DNA from: Tigriopus japonicus | Taxonomy: Eukaryota; Arthropoda; Copepoda; Harpacticoida; Harpacticidae | Assembly: GCA_010645155.1 (NCBI GenBank) | Contig: CM021315.1 | Location: 12,737,086-12,801,085 of the forward strand | Direction of reading: 5' to 3' | DNA: 64,000 bases | In this document: positions 1 to 11,024 of the stretch, in pieces | Numbering within the stretch: the stretch's first letter is position 1 | Layout: the number at the start of each line of letters is the position of its first letter | Notes under the pieces: model-generated | What the model saw: the letters and a program-made list of their open reading frames with translations, nothing else | Databases searched by the model: none | Told to the model about the DNA's origin: nothing | Program-made: the position numbers and the translations under genes

Positions 1-2072
1 ATCTTTTCTCCCTTGTTTGGTAAGAAAATATTGTGATGATATCTTCCCTCCATTGCCATTATTTTCCTTTCCCTAGAAGTGAGCACCATTTCCTGTATCA
101 ATTTTGAGCAAAAGGTATCCAAACTTCATTGTCATGGCTGAACCCTCACTTCGCTAATTACCTTCCTTTTTATGCTCTACAGACATGATTAACAGTGACT
201 TCAAATTCAAATTTCTCTCACCTTTTGCTCGAGCACCCCTCTTTGACAAATGAATTGCTGGAATTTTGACGTGCTTTTTCAGGAGCTCATTTCTGAATTA
301 TCTCTTCCAAACAACAACTTGTCTCTTAAACAATTTGCTTTGGCATTTTAAAAAGTCTCGTTTCTTACACGGGATAACAGGAAATTAGAATGGAATTCTT
401 GATGCACGTAAGGGGCATCACACTCATCTAGCTTTCCTCCAACGGCTAATAATAATAATAATAATAATATCATCATGAAAGACAGTGACGACTCTCCCTA
501 TTCTCCTTGGTTAGGTAACTTTGGCTCCTGCTTTGCAAATTAGCTATCCTCACGCGATTTCTGGGTCTAATTGATGGAACAGTTCCCATTCACTTTAATC
601 CTACTGTCACTCATGCCTTTCATCCCATTCCCACTTTTTTAATCTACATAACCTTATTGTTCCATCATGGCAGGTCCCTATCTCGCCAATCAAATCAATT
701 GAGTTTCAAAAAACAACAATGGGAGACGAGGAGAACTCCCACATATGGCTTTGAAAGGCGATGAAACTTTCCTTAAAAAAACTCTCTTGGATAAAGCTAC
801 AATCCAGCTGATGATTGTGGTCTTCCCTGCAGTTTTCCATTTGGGAGAGAAACAGGTCGCCGGGGAGCCAAGATTCATTAAGAGATGAGTTGGTACTTGT
901 TCCTATCGAAGAAGAACTTGTGCCACTTATCCGAATTTGAACAACTAACAAGCATTAGAAAAAGGTGCTACGATCCCATTAAGGTCAGGGTTTGTCGAGG
1001 ATTCCAGTTTTCCACCATTTTGTCGAGGATTCTAGTTTTCCACCATTTTGTCGAGTTGGCAGTGTCGTTTACCATTGTGTCAAACTCAACGCATTAGGTA
1101 ACCCACCCATGATGAAGTGTCTTATCATAAATACCCTCATTCCCAAGGTAGCTCGACCATGGGTGAGGTCTATTGTGGCGCGCTTTCCGCCTGCAATGGT
1201 CCTTTCTCATGATTTTCCGAGGCCATGTTTTTTTCAAGACGAGGTAAATCGATGATTTATTCCTCTTCGGTAAAACACGTTCCTTAATGGTAAGCTCTGG
1301 CTCGACACTCGTTGTTACAACAGCAGCACTTCTGTATGTTCCAAACCAGGGCACATTGTCAACGACCACAATGGTGTAATTGTGCTCATTCGGTTAGGGG
1401 GCAGCATACAGCAATCAATTATTGTGAATAGACCATGACTGGCCTTTTAAGAGTGGGCGGAGGCACGAGTTCCAACGTGTTTTAGGAACGAACATTAAGG
1501 TGACAGTTTTACTATGGTACACAAAGCCTAAAAACAGATGGTAATTACTCACATAACGTATGTACAGCGCACAATTACCATCAGAAATCTTGGTAGTCCT
1601 TCACAACTCATTGAAAGACCCCAATCTTGACCCAATATGTCGAATATAATGTCTAGGCCACGGGTTAGCAACCTGCAGGCCCGGGTTGATTTTTGGTGGG
1701 CCCATGAGCAACGGGAAAAGTTCAAAATAGTGGGCCCTTGAGCCCACCACAATCTGTTTGGTCGGCCCTTCAGGAAACTTCGTCAAATTTGGTGGGCTTT
1801 AACTCCAAAGCGGTTGCCGACCCCTGGTCTAGGGTAACGCTGTTTGTCAATGTTCTTTTTGTGAGTGGATAGGTTCTTCGATTGAGGGGTCATTAATGCA
1901 CATGAAGCAACCGCAAGTCGGGTGTAAATTACTATTTACGAGTCTCACCTACGCCGCACCAATTTCACCCCAAGAGACACACACAATGACTAACGTACTA
2001 TTGGTCTTGGAGATTGTTTTCATTCAAAAAGACCCCTTGGCATGCATATCCTTAACGTGTACAGTAACCTAC
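1..2072. other. non-coding, EXT1 intron 1 and left flank
   Basis: This stretch lies downstream of the EXT1 exon on the minus strand and is probably its first intron; I see no further EXT1 exon here. It holds an (AAT)n microsatellite at about 447-468, a 28-bp direct repeat copied about 2.25 times at 993-1055, and one short hAT-type element at 1659-1826. Short open frames occur but have no recognisable protein. Confidence 0.5.
1659..1826. mobile_element. short hAT-type MITE, CAGGGGTCGGCAACC family, copy 1
   Basis: The 168-bp element starts with CACGGGTTAGCAACC and ends with GGTTGCCGACCCCTG, which are inverted copies of each other. It is flanked by gtctaggc (1651-1658) and gtctaggg (1827-1834), a 7/8 match to the 8-bp target duplication expected for hAT transposases. 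The interior has no coding capacity and carries repeated GTGGGCCC blocks. Related copies lie at 42013-42227 and 38889-38973. Confidence 0.75.
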
Positions 2073-2977
2073 CTGTCAAACTCTTGGTTGTCTCGATCAC
2101 AACGATCGTCTTTGAGCTCTTTCCAGTTCTTGCCGTGTTTACAAGTGGTCACTAACACGATATCTTGCCCGTTATGCAGATGATGCAACGAATTCCGAGT
2201 GTCCGAACCAATTCCATAGACATATCGTTTGCCTTTGAAGGCCAGGAAATAGCGATGGATGACGGGAAACCGGTCGGAAATCACTTTTCCCGGCATTCCG
2301 CCTCGTTCCGGATGCACACTATGAAACAGGGGTATGGACACATCGAACCCATCGCGATAATTCTCATGGGCGATACTGGCCTTAGCCAACATGGCTCGTC
2401 CAATGTCAAACCCGAGATCCTCGGTGTAATCCGGATAGGTGCCCGAATACAGATTGAACACGATATGATTAGTGCCCCCGTTCCAGAGGGGTAAATTCTC
2501 TAATCGACTGGGCAAATTGCCCACATAACCCACATCCGACAATTTGTCTCGATTTAACGTGTCCAAAGACAAAATAAACAGACACGCCTCGTCCGGATTG
2601 GTGGTATAAAAAGGCGAGCTGCGCAAGATGTCCAAGACTTTCTGGTAATTCTGACTGATCTTGACCTTCTCATCCACAGGGTGAATGTAATGCTTATACG
2701 GATAGGTCGTGCATCGCGAGAAATCGAAACAGGTCTCTAGTCGACAAGCCGCCCCTCCACCGACTTCGCCCCCGCCCCCGCCCCCGCCCCCCATCCCTTC
2801 CCGAATCCAACGCGGATCTTGGCGCTCTTCATCCGTCAGTCGTTTCCGGCGTCGTTTCCAGTTTTCGGCCCCTTCGTTGCTCCCTCCGCCCCTTTTCAGA
2901 CGATTCACGCCCACCACGCACAAGGCCAAGAAGGCCACCGAGACCAAGAGGAGCAGGTAGCGTTTCTTGGCCTTCAT
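2073..2977 (-). CDS. Ext1: exostosin-1-like glycosyltransferase, first coding exon (partial)
   Basis: This is the N-terminal 301 residues of an EXT1 (Drosophila tout-velu) orthologue, the Golgi co-polymerase that adds glucuronic acid and N-acetylglucosamine to heparan sulfate. The protein starts MKAKKRYLLLLV, a type II signal anchor (about residues 7-24), followed by a basic and glycine-rich stem containing a run of eight glycines. The exostosin (GT47) domain then begins; EXT1-typical stretches include ACRLETCFDFSRC, LFILSLDTLNRD, HIVFNLYSGTYPDYTEDLGF, LAFKGKRYVYGIGSDTRN and TTCKHGKNW. The exon ends in CDRDNQEFD plus AG, then a GTAGGT donor at 2072-2071, close to where vertebrate EXT1 exon 1 ends. 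The other exons (second half of GT47 and the GT64 domain) lie off the left edge. The family assignment is secure; EXT1 rather than another EXT member is inferred from these motifs. Confidence 0.95.
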
Positions 2978-5229
2978 GCCGGGAGCCGTTTTCGGCCACC
3001 TTTTTCCTGGATGGACACAATTTACATCATCTTAAGGGTCATCTTTATCGCTTCTTCGGGTGTGTTGGGCGTGGCTGCCGGGTAAGATTGGGCATCGATG
3101 GCTTTCTTGACTTGGAGACGTCCCTAATTTTGATGTACACACACCCTTCCTTCCTCACTCACACTCACTCAATGATTCACGCTGAGCAAAGGTTTGTTTT
3201 TGTTTTAACCTCTCTTTCTCTCTAGCAAGTCACCTGGCACGTTGACGTACGCTCGGTCAGATCAACACTGAGAAGACTCCAGCGAAATGCGAAGTCACAG
3301 GCAGTCGAGTGTCGCCATTTGGCAGGAAGGTGTGGCCATTTGGCAGGAAGGTGTGGCCAGATTTGGAGTGACTCTTACCATTGTATTGTGTTTATGGAAA
3401 GGATGGAGGTGCAGGCCAGATGTGAAGTGGAGATGAAGGAAGGGTTGGTTATTTTGTTTTGCTTGGATGGATGGATAAGGATGGGTTCATGACTTCATGT
3501 TGATTGATTGGCAAACCTGGGGAGGGAGGGAGGGAGGGAGGGCTCTCAGGTTTGTGGTCTTTGGTTCCAAGGAACATCTCCATTCTCGGGCGGGCTTGAT
3601 GACGTCGAAGAGCACGCTCAATGAAGAAACGGTGAGGCAATGCTTTGCCTCATTGCTGCATACCAGAAATGTCAAAGTCTAACATATTTGAGACCGCTCT
3701 GGCATGTTTGATTATATTTTACATTGTGAGAGAAAGAATTTAAAAAAATAAATAAAAAAGAAATGTTTACACGTACATTAAAGAAAAGCCGAGGCATTAG
3801 ATCATCATTTCAATCCACATTTACGCTATTTTTTGGAATAAAAAACCTCAGAGTTCCCTTTATGAACTTGAAATATGTCATTTTTTGGACTGATTTTCAG
3901 AGGACACTCTGGCCTATTTTGACCCAAGGAACCTGGCAACACTGTCCCATTTTATGGCTAAATAAAAAGGTTGTAGTGGATGTTTTACTTTGTCAATCTA
4001 GTATTTAAAAAATACTTTGTTGGTTTTAATTTGATTTCATTTTTTCCTTACTATCAAAAGCAGCTCTCCTTAAATCAAAATCAAAAGAAATAAAAAAATT
4101 AACAATCAAACATAAGAAAATTTCTTGTAAAGCGTAGGCAATTTCAATTACAAAAATAATTGCCATTACTTTTCAACCATTAAAGAATGAACTGGATGAA
4201 CCATATTAGTGTATCCCGAGGAACTACAATGAACAAAATGTCAGCATGTTCCCCCAAAACAGAGCCCTTTAAGGTAAAATTGACACATAGTTGCCAGCTA
4301 GGGAGTGGGTTTAAATGCCAACCTGCGGCAAAGCTTCATCTTCTTCCTAGATGATTATATTGCTTTCTAGTGGCATTATCTTATCAAAATCGCCCATTTT
4401 GGAGAAATGATACCGTCCAAAAAATGTTAAACATTTTTGCCACAAAGTGGCATTAAGAACCACCATCTGGCAACTTTGTCTCAAGCCAACCACAAGAGGC
4501 GCAAATTTAGGTGAATGATTTGACATTTTGTTCACGGTTCATTGGAGGAAAAAGCCTCAGCAAAGAAATGCAATGGAGGACACAGGCTTTTTCATGTACA
4601 TACCTTTTACGGTTTTTAGTTCCCTTCTAGACCTAAATATTTCTTGACACATTATAACCATGGTGACATATTGTAAAAATACCGATTGAAGATCCTTTTA
4701 GGTATCTTAAGGTGAAATTTTGTTTCAAGAAATAATGTTCAAGAAAATATGTATGCGCATATTGAAAATAGAAACATCAAAGAATAAAAAGTATGTATGA
4801 GGTTGCAGCAACAAAGTAAGTTTTAAGGGCATGCATTTTTAGCTATGGTCTATTCAAGGGTTTCCAGTATTCTTTTTTAAATAATTTCATTCACGAAAAT
4901 GAACAAAAACTGGCTCTGATGCACAGAAAGTAAATTCTTGTACTTTTGTTAAACTTTCTATTAACAGCACTTGAATAAAGAAATTTCAACCTTAAGACCA
5001 AAAGTTCTCTCATGCAATATTTTTTCGTGAACCTTAGGGAGGAAATAACCAAGTAAGTGGCAACACCAATTTCTTGTCCCGCCCTTTGCCGGCTCAGCCT
5101 CTCTCCTATGATCCTATCCCCTACCCCAGCTTCTGTACCCCATCCCAACTCCTGAAAAGTCGGCAGCCCTGAATCCACCCTTGAGCTGAACAAGGTGTCT
5201 CCAAATTCGCGCCCCTGACTCATTCTTAC
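2978..5229. other. intergenic, upstream of EXT1
   Basis: This contains the presumed EXT1 promoter side, a 22-bp duplication (about 3313-3358) and a (GGGA)n run near 3521-3542. The rest is AT-rich sequence in which I recognise no gene. Confidence 0.4.
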
Positions 5230-5511
5230 CAGGGTTGCACATGGCCAAATTCTCGGCCATTTTAGTGTAAATTGGCCGAATTTGAAACGTGGGGCCGCAA
5301 AAAAGATTGTTTGAAAGAATGCAAGAATAATTTGAGATTTAGTGGCTTGGAAAAAAAATCCCTCGGCAACCTGGAAAAGAGACCAAATGGTCGAAAACAC
5401 CCCAAATTTTGAACATTCTCGACTCTCAGGAAATGGGGTGCTGGTTTCAACTTCAAAGCAACTGTATTCCAAATTTCCTTTTCTTTCTCACGTCTGATCA
5501 TTAGTGATAAC

Positions 5512-6221
5512 TAGGGACGGGCAAAAAGTGCAAATCAAGAGAAGCTTTTGGTTACCATAAGTTGCACAAAAATCAGCCCAAATTCGTTAAATAAAATGCA
5601 GAAAAAGGTCAAAAGCGCAAATAAAAAAAGCGCAAATGAAATTTTAAAAAATCGCAAAAAACTGAAATTTCTGGGACAAAAAGCTTCAGATACTTTCTTG
5701 TCATTTGCTTGTTATTTTTCAATCTTGAAGAGCAAAATTTAGATATTGAAGTAGTAGTAATCAATTCTATGCTATCGTACGCAGGGAGCTGTAAAATCAG
5801 ATATAGTTTTCAAATTTGAAAAAAAAAAATCCAAAAGTAAATATTTTAAAAGAAGAAATAATAATAATGTTTTTATTGCGAGATTTTTTTCTCATTGGAT
5901 ATATATACATTTAACACACAATTAATGTAATGTAGTCATGGGGGCCGTTCTTGGTTCGCGAGGAGCCATTCGAGGCGGAATATCCACTAGACAGAGGGGG
6001 TTAGTTGGGGGGAGACCTGGGATTGAACCCATGAACCCGAGCATAGCTCGGTCGCGCGTTAGTGAACTGCGCTACAACCATCTCCCAAGTAAACTCTCAA
6101 CAATTTGTTCATTTTAGGCCGAATTCGTAAAAAATCGTGCAAATAAAGGCAAAAAGTGCAAAAAGGCAAATAAATGTGGTTATGTTCCCAAAAATCTTTT
6201 TACACTTTTTGCCCGTCCCTA
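5512..6221. mobile_element. hAT-type MITE, TAGGGACGGGC family
   Basis: The element begins TAGGGACGGGCAAAAAGTG and ends with the inverted copy CACTTTTTGCCCGTCCCTA. A perfect 8-bp duplication gtgataac flanks it (5504-5511 and 6222-6229). It is AT-rich with no transposase. Relatives or fragments are at 15632-16891, 44487-44680 and 55625-57099. Confidence 0.85.
5842..6086 (-). mobile_element. tRNA-derived SINE, class 1
   Basis: Read on the minus strand, the first 75-80 nt look like a tRNA. They start with GGGAGAT, which can pair with GTCTCCC. An A-box-like GTAGCGCAGTTCACTAACGC follows, then a B box GGTTCAATCC. Five extra nucleotides before the D stem make it an unlikely functional tRNA. A body of about 130 bp and an ATT-rich tail follow. 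The flanks share aagtaaa (5835-5841 and 6087-6093), consistent with LINE-driven insertion. Confidence 0.6.
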
Positions 6222-6960
6222 GTGATAACAAGCAACGCAACAGACATTGGAGTTTTTTTGGCTTTCGGGTTCAGTTAGTGCAGGCATTCAGACAAGTACT
6301 CTTAAATCATTATTTTTTTATATTTTTTGGAATTTCAAAGAAAGTGCATGGAGTTATTCAGATTTCAGTAAGCAAACAATTTGCCCTCTGTGTTCTAACA
6401 TTATTTAGATATTATTGTTATCTCTGTTAGATATGTTTGTTTTCTTATTCAACAGCTCTTGGTCTTTGTTAAACCCGCTTTGGGACAAAAGTTTCAATTT
6501 CAGAAAAAAAAACTTTTTGGGTCTATTTCTTAGGAAGAATGAGTGATCGAAAAAGGCATTTTTGCTAGAATTGTGTTGCGGCTTGTTGCAACTTCCACTT
6601 GTACTTGAAAATTGTTTTGATCAACGGTAAAAAATAAGAATTGCAAAAGTCACATTTCTCAAAAGCGCTTTAACACCCATTTCATTTTTGGTCAACTAAT
6701 ATTTTTTTTTTTGAGACGCGGACATTAGAATAAGGGGTAAGAAATTAATAACATACCACAAAAAGTTGCCAAAAGTCTTTTTCCACAATGCTCTATTTCG
6801 GATTTCATTTCTCGGAAAAAAAATTGAATAACGCAGGTAGATTTGGATAAAATCGCCTTTTTGTGCAAAACTTTGTTTGATCATGTGGCCAAAAAGGACC
6901 AAAGGCATAAAAAAGTGGCCGAAATTGACCGGGAGCCTTCCTCCGAACCCGGCAACCCTG

Positions 6961-8445
6961 ATTCCGACAGCGCCCTGCCTTTCTCGACCCTGGCCAACTG
7001 TTGTTTTTCGCCGTTTTCAGGGCTGATTTTTTCCAACCCGCAATATTTTGTCCTATTATAACGCCTTCTTAGCCTTCATATTATTTAATTAATGCTTTCA
7101 AATTTTCCAAAATGTCCAAAAATACGTGTTTTTCTTCAAAAGCGTTCACGCTATCGCACAAAAATTAACGATTATGTTTTAATTCTGACCCTGATCTAGC
7201 CTCAAGTCGTTGTCTTGCATGGCCAAAGATCCTGAACGGAGTGAAGAGATTCGAGATAACGGCAAAATCACCACCCTTCATCTCTCCCTTGATCCATTGG
7301 ACCCACCCATTCATCCGTTCACGGGCATCCCCACAATCACTCAATAAAGTTCTGACTCCTTCCCGTTGAAACAGGTAATCGGGGAATAATGGCAAGGCAA
7401 CCGTGAACTCAATCACTATTATTCTCGGCACTCGGTACTGAAAATATGCTTGGGCAATAATCGAATTCATCTTGAGAGCTTAAACCTATGAAAACGAATG
7501 GAATCGCGCCCGTGATCCCATAATAATCGCCGATTTAGAGATAGCTTTACGATCTCACTCACTTTTTGTCTCCAGATGACTCCAAAATGATGGGTTGTGA
7601 TTCATTTCTCCGGGCGAATTCTTCTTGTACTAGTTTGGACACGAAATCCTTGGAAGTCGTGTCAGCCTGGGAATAATTAAAGCTCTAGGTCTAAAGTTGG
7701 ACGCATCGAATTGGGTTGAATTTCAGCCTGGAATTAGCAAATTGTAAAAAAGCAAAAACTTATCTAGTGAAGGAGAAGAAACGAGACTCAAAATTATATT
7801 TACTCTGGCTTTACGGTATCCGGCAATCCATGCAATTTTTATCTTTTAGGATTTATTGCCACTTTATTCACTCTGATTACTTTTTGAAAGTGACTTTTAT
7901 TGATTTATTTGCGCAATAAATGGATCTCTGAGCTGTGAAAGAAGCCCAAAGTGAAGCCATTGGTCCAGATGTTGAAAATTAAAGATGGCTGAAGCAAAAC
8001 TCGGGGTCGATCAAGATGAGAAAGGTGGCCAAAGTGCCCAAGGGGTTGACATTTAAGTTACGGGGAAATGATCCTAAAACTACTCGTCGACACTCCCATG
8101 GTTATTTGTGACTGGGAGTGCACCTCAACACCCCCAAAAAAGGCGGATTGTTAGAAGGATAACAAAAGACACATAATTCGCTCGTGAAAAAAAACCTCCG
8201 TTTGAGCTGTTTTGCCAGTTGTTTTGGCACTTTTTTTTGACCCATGGTAACATTTTTTGTGCACTTTTCCGATAACGCTAAGAATTAAAAACAAAGCCGG
8301 AATCATACGGCAATCTTGGATCGCATGTGAAATTGAAATGACCCTGATTCAATTTGCAATATCAGACCGACACTAACTTTGTTCCGAGATGGCCGTGTTT
8401 CTCATATTGGATCTTTCTTGCAGTCCTTCATACTCTGGTAGCAAC
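6961..8445. other. intergenic, with weak exon candidates
   Basis: AT-rich region upstream of the myosin light chain gene. On the minus strand it contains a possible exon pair (7467-7666) and an open frame of about 100 codons (7165-7470) that I cannot identify. The 5' UTR of the myosin gene probably starts in or near its right end, with an acceptor-like tttcttgcag ending at 8423. Confidence 0.35.
7467..7666 (-). CDS. candidate terminal exons of an unidentified gene
   Basis: A 104-nt stretch (7563-7666) is bounded by a CCCAG acceptor and a GTGAGT donor and is open in only one frame. That frame includes KDFVSKLVQEEFARRNESQP. It joins in phase, across a 77-nt intron, to a very short exon (7467-7485) ending in FKLSR and a stop. 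I do not recognise the protein, and no upstream exon was found in the 780 bp before the myosin gene. The splice-site quality is the only support. Confidence 0.25.
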
Positions 8446-11024
8446 ATGTCCAAGGCCAGCTTCACGGAAGATCAGATTGCGGATTTTCAGGAGGCCTTCC
8501 TGTTGTACGACAACCGTGGTGATGGCAAGATTGCCGTGTCGCTGATTGGCGATGTCATGCGGGCCCTGGGACAAAATCCCACCGAGTCCGATGTCAAGAA
8601 GCTCGTCCAAGAGCAGAGAGCCGACGATCGCGTCTCGTTTGAGACATTTCTGCCGATTTTCCAGGTACGTGCCAGGTTGAATTCCCATCTGCCGTCTTCG
8701 TATCCTCTTACGAACGAAACGATTTAGCTGATTGTTTAGGAACCTCTCCAAATTGAAGTCGATTGGGTCTCATGGCTGCACTGAATTTGGAGGTTCTAGT
8801 TTGGTTTGGAGACTCATATAAATGAGTTCTGTTGATTTAGTTGCGTTCAAAATATTGTTGTAATGTCACTTAAAACTTGCTTAAAACATATATTTTTATT
8901 TTTTTAAATTTCCATCTATTTCTTAGTCAGTCTCATGGTTGTCTGTATCTGAAATATCGACGAAATCTATTAAGCCCTCCTTCAAGGGCAAATGTGGATT
9001 AACAAAAGTTCAATTGTATCCTTTGAGAATTTTGTACGAAAAAGCCATTGAAAATTCAACGGCAAGTAGGTTTGTCCAATATTTTGAACCATTGTCGACC
9101 TCAGTGTGCCTACCAATTTTCCGAAAGAAAATATTCAGAAAATTGTTCTCAAGCATGTTTTTTTAAGTGACTTTATATAAATTTTTGGCCCGTGACCAAG
9201 TTCACAGAGCTCGATTGCATTGCAGAGCAAATTTGCGGCATTGTCTCTTCGCCTTAAAAGCAGTCTCAAATTACTTTGGAACTTAAAAATGACTTCTCCA
9301 GCCAATTCTAACGCCGTGGATTGCAAACCATGTATAATTCACATTTTGAACCATTGAACCGTCATTTTGCCGGAATGCCCAAAATTCAATTTGTATGGAA
9401 CAACCCCGGTTGTTGTCAATTTAAGAGATTCCCGCAATTGTCACATTTTGGCATGACTTCCAAAATCATTGCATCTACATAACGAAACAATGAGTAAATT
9501 TCTTGTCTCTTTAGGCGATTTGTAGTCGACGGAGTACGGACACCACCGAGGACTTTGTCGAAGGACTCCGTCACTTTGATAAAGACGGGAGTGGATTCAT
9601 TTCGTCTGCGGAATTGAGGCATCTACTCACAACTTTGGGCGAGAAGCTAAACGATGAAGAGGTAAGTGCCACAGATGGAATTCAATCGACAATCACGATG
9701 GAATTGCCTCCAGTCAGGGTTGTCCATTCTAACAAACTAATTGCACATTGTAGTATCCTGCTCCCGAGTATGCCCCCTCCCGACTATGCATCTATTCCCC
9801 CCTATAAATATCTATGTCTCCAAGACAATAAACATCTAGTCATTCATCATCACTCGGCCATGCCACATGGCACAGCCCAAATAGTCAATAAATCTGGTCT
9901 GGAACTAATTTTGGACCAAAAGCGCATTTGGCCAAAAAAATGTGTGGTTTTGAAACCGAAAGCATATGGGCACTACAAAACTGGGAATCAGAGAAAAATC
10001 GCGCTAAAGTGATTCAATAAGTTCTGAAGTATTTTAAGGTAAATTTTGTATGCATTTTATTAAGTAGACAGCTGCACGAAGGTTCAGAAAAAACCATTTC
10101 AGCCGAAATTTTCGGTTTCGGTTAATAACCCTTCCGTTTCAACGCAGAAAATGAAACAAAAAAAAACGATTCAGGAGCTCCTAAACCTTGATCTAAAAGC
10201 TTAGACAAAGACCACTATTCGAGGCGTCGGTTTTACCAAGAGAGTTGGTCAAGAGGAATTTGGAAACGGACCCATGAGACCGAAAGTGCCATCTTAGGTT
10301 TGGCGCCTTTGTTAATTGTGCCACTCAATCTCATTTCTCGTTGCTTGTTACCCGAAAGCCTGATATTTGGACAATTCAAGAGCATGGCAAGCGATGTAAA
10401 TTGTATGTCCGAATTGTGGACAAATTGAATACCTTGAATTGAAAATTTAGCTTGTAAAATCCGAATTCTCTGCCAAATGAGATGAAGCCGTATTTGTGTC
10501 TCGAAAAAACCCGATTAATTAGCTTTCAGTTTGCATCGGAATGTTATCCAGGCAACTTTCAGACACAAAAAAATGAGGAATCCATGTACACTGAACTTTT
10601 TGCCAACCTCAAATCAAAATTATATTCCTGGGCAAGAGATTATTACCTTCCTCACAATAAATGTTGCGAGACAAGAAATGAATCTAATCTCACCAGTCCA
10701 CAAAAACGTCTTTTTAAAACCAACCCTGAATGGCGACCAAATACTGGCAACAAAAATCCAGTTCCCTAAATCCAACTCCGTTCGACGTCCCGACCTTTCT
10801 GATTTTTCTACCATGATTTTTTAAATCGTCCGACTTTGACTCTCTCCCTCAGTCCAACATTTTTATACTAATCCGATTTTGAAAGGTACTCCTCTGGATG
10901 AACCTTATTTGAGCATTTGTTAAACTTGCGCTTGTTTCAGGTAGAGCAGCTGTTGACGGGACACGAGGACTCCCATGGGAACGTCAACTATGAAGAGTTC
11001 GTTCAAACCGTCATGAGTGGATAA
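8446..11024 (+). CDS. Mlc-c: essential myosin light chain, non-muscle type
   Basis: Exons 8446-8664, 9515-9661 and 10941-11024 join with all introns in phase 0 to give 149 residues, the usual size for this family. The product is the calmodulin-like essential light chain that wraps the first IQ motif of a myosin heavy chain neck. It starts [18 protein letters not shown] and contains [18 protein letters not shown], the family hallmark. A well-kept EF-hand loop lies at residues 95-106 (D95, D97, S99, I102, E106), followed by [12 protein letters not shown], and the chain ends [14 protein letters not shown]. It resembles Drosophila Mlc-c and vertebrate MYL6 more than muscle MLC1, as there is no long N-terminal extension. 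An in-frame ATG at 8389 would add 19 residues, but the acceptor-like sequence ending at 8423 and family length favour 8446. Introns are 850 and 1279 bp; the first contains a dispersed repeat. Confidence 0.95.
8861..9340. repeat. dispersed repeat, unclassified, copy in myosin intron 1
   Basis: The motif gtaatgtcacttaaaacttg and a later block ending in aaatgacttctcc recur in the same order at 16265-16660, and the second block recurs in diverged form near 19460-19530. No terminal repeats or coding frame could be defined. The copies are old. Confidence 0.45.
9662..10940 (+). other. myosin light chain intron 2
   Basis: Contains an LTR-like module (about 9745-9870: TATAAA, then AATAAA about 30 bp later) that resembles 39690-39810. 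It also has a fragment rich in ccgaaa/ttcggt near 10100-10145, related to the element at 26707. No additional exon is apparent. Confidence 0.4.

Larger units (their letters stand above)
5230..6960. mobile_element. hAT-type element, CAGGGTTGC ends, with nested insertions
   Basis: The left end reads CAGGGTTGCAC and the right end CGGCAACCCTG, inverted to each other. The flanks attcttac (5222-5229) and attccgac (6961-6968) match at 6 of 8 positions, as an old 8-bp hAT target duplication would. The interior carries a second element (5512-6221), which in turn carries a SINE (5842-6086). No transposase frame remains. The outer element is the oldest of the three by its degraded duplication. Confidence 0.6.

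Noticed and set aside
2709..2960. Proline-rich plus-strand frame opposite the EXT1 exon
   Set aside because: It is the complement of the EXT1 glycine-rich stem and N-terminus.
6008..6086. tRNA gene on the minus strand
   Set aside because: Cloverleaf boxes are visible, but there are extra nucleotides before the D stem, no clean anticodon arm, and it continues into a SINE body with a flanking duplication.
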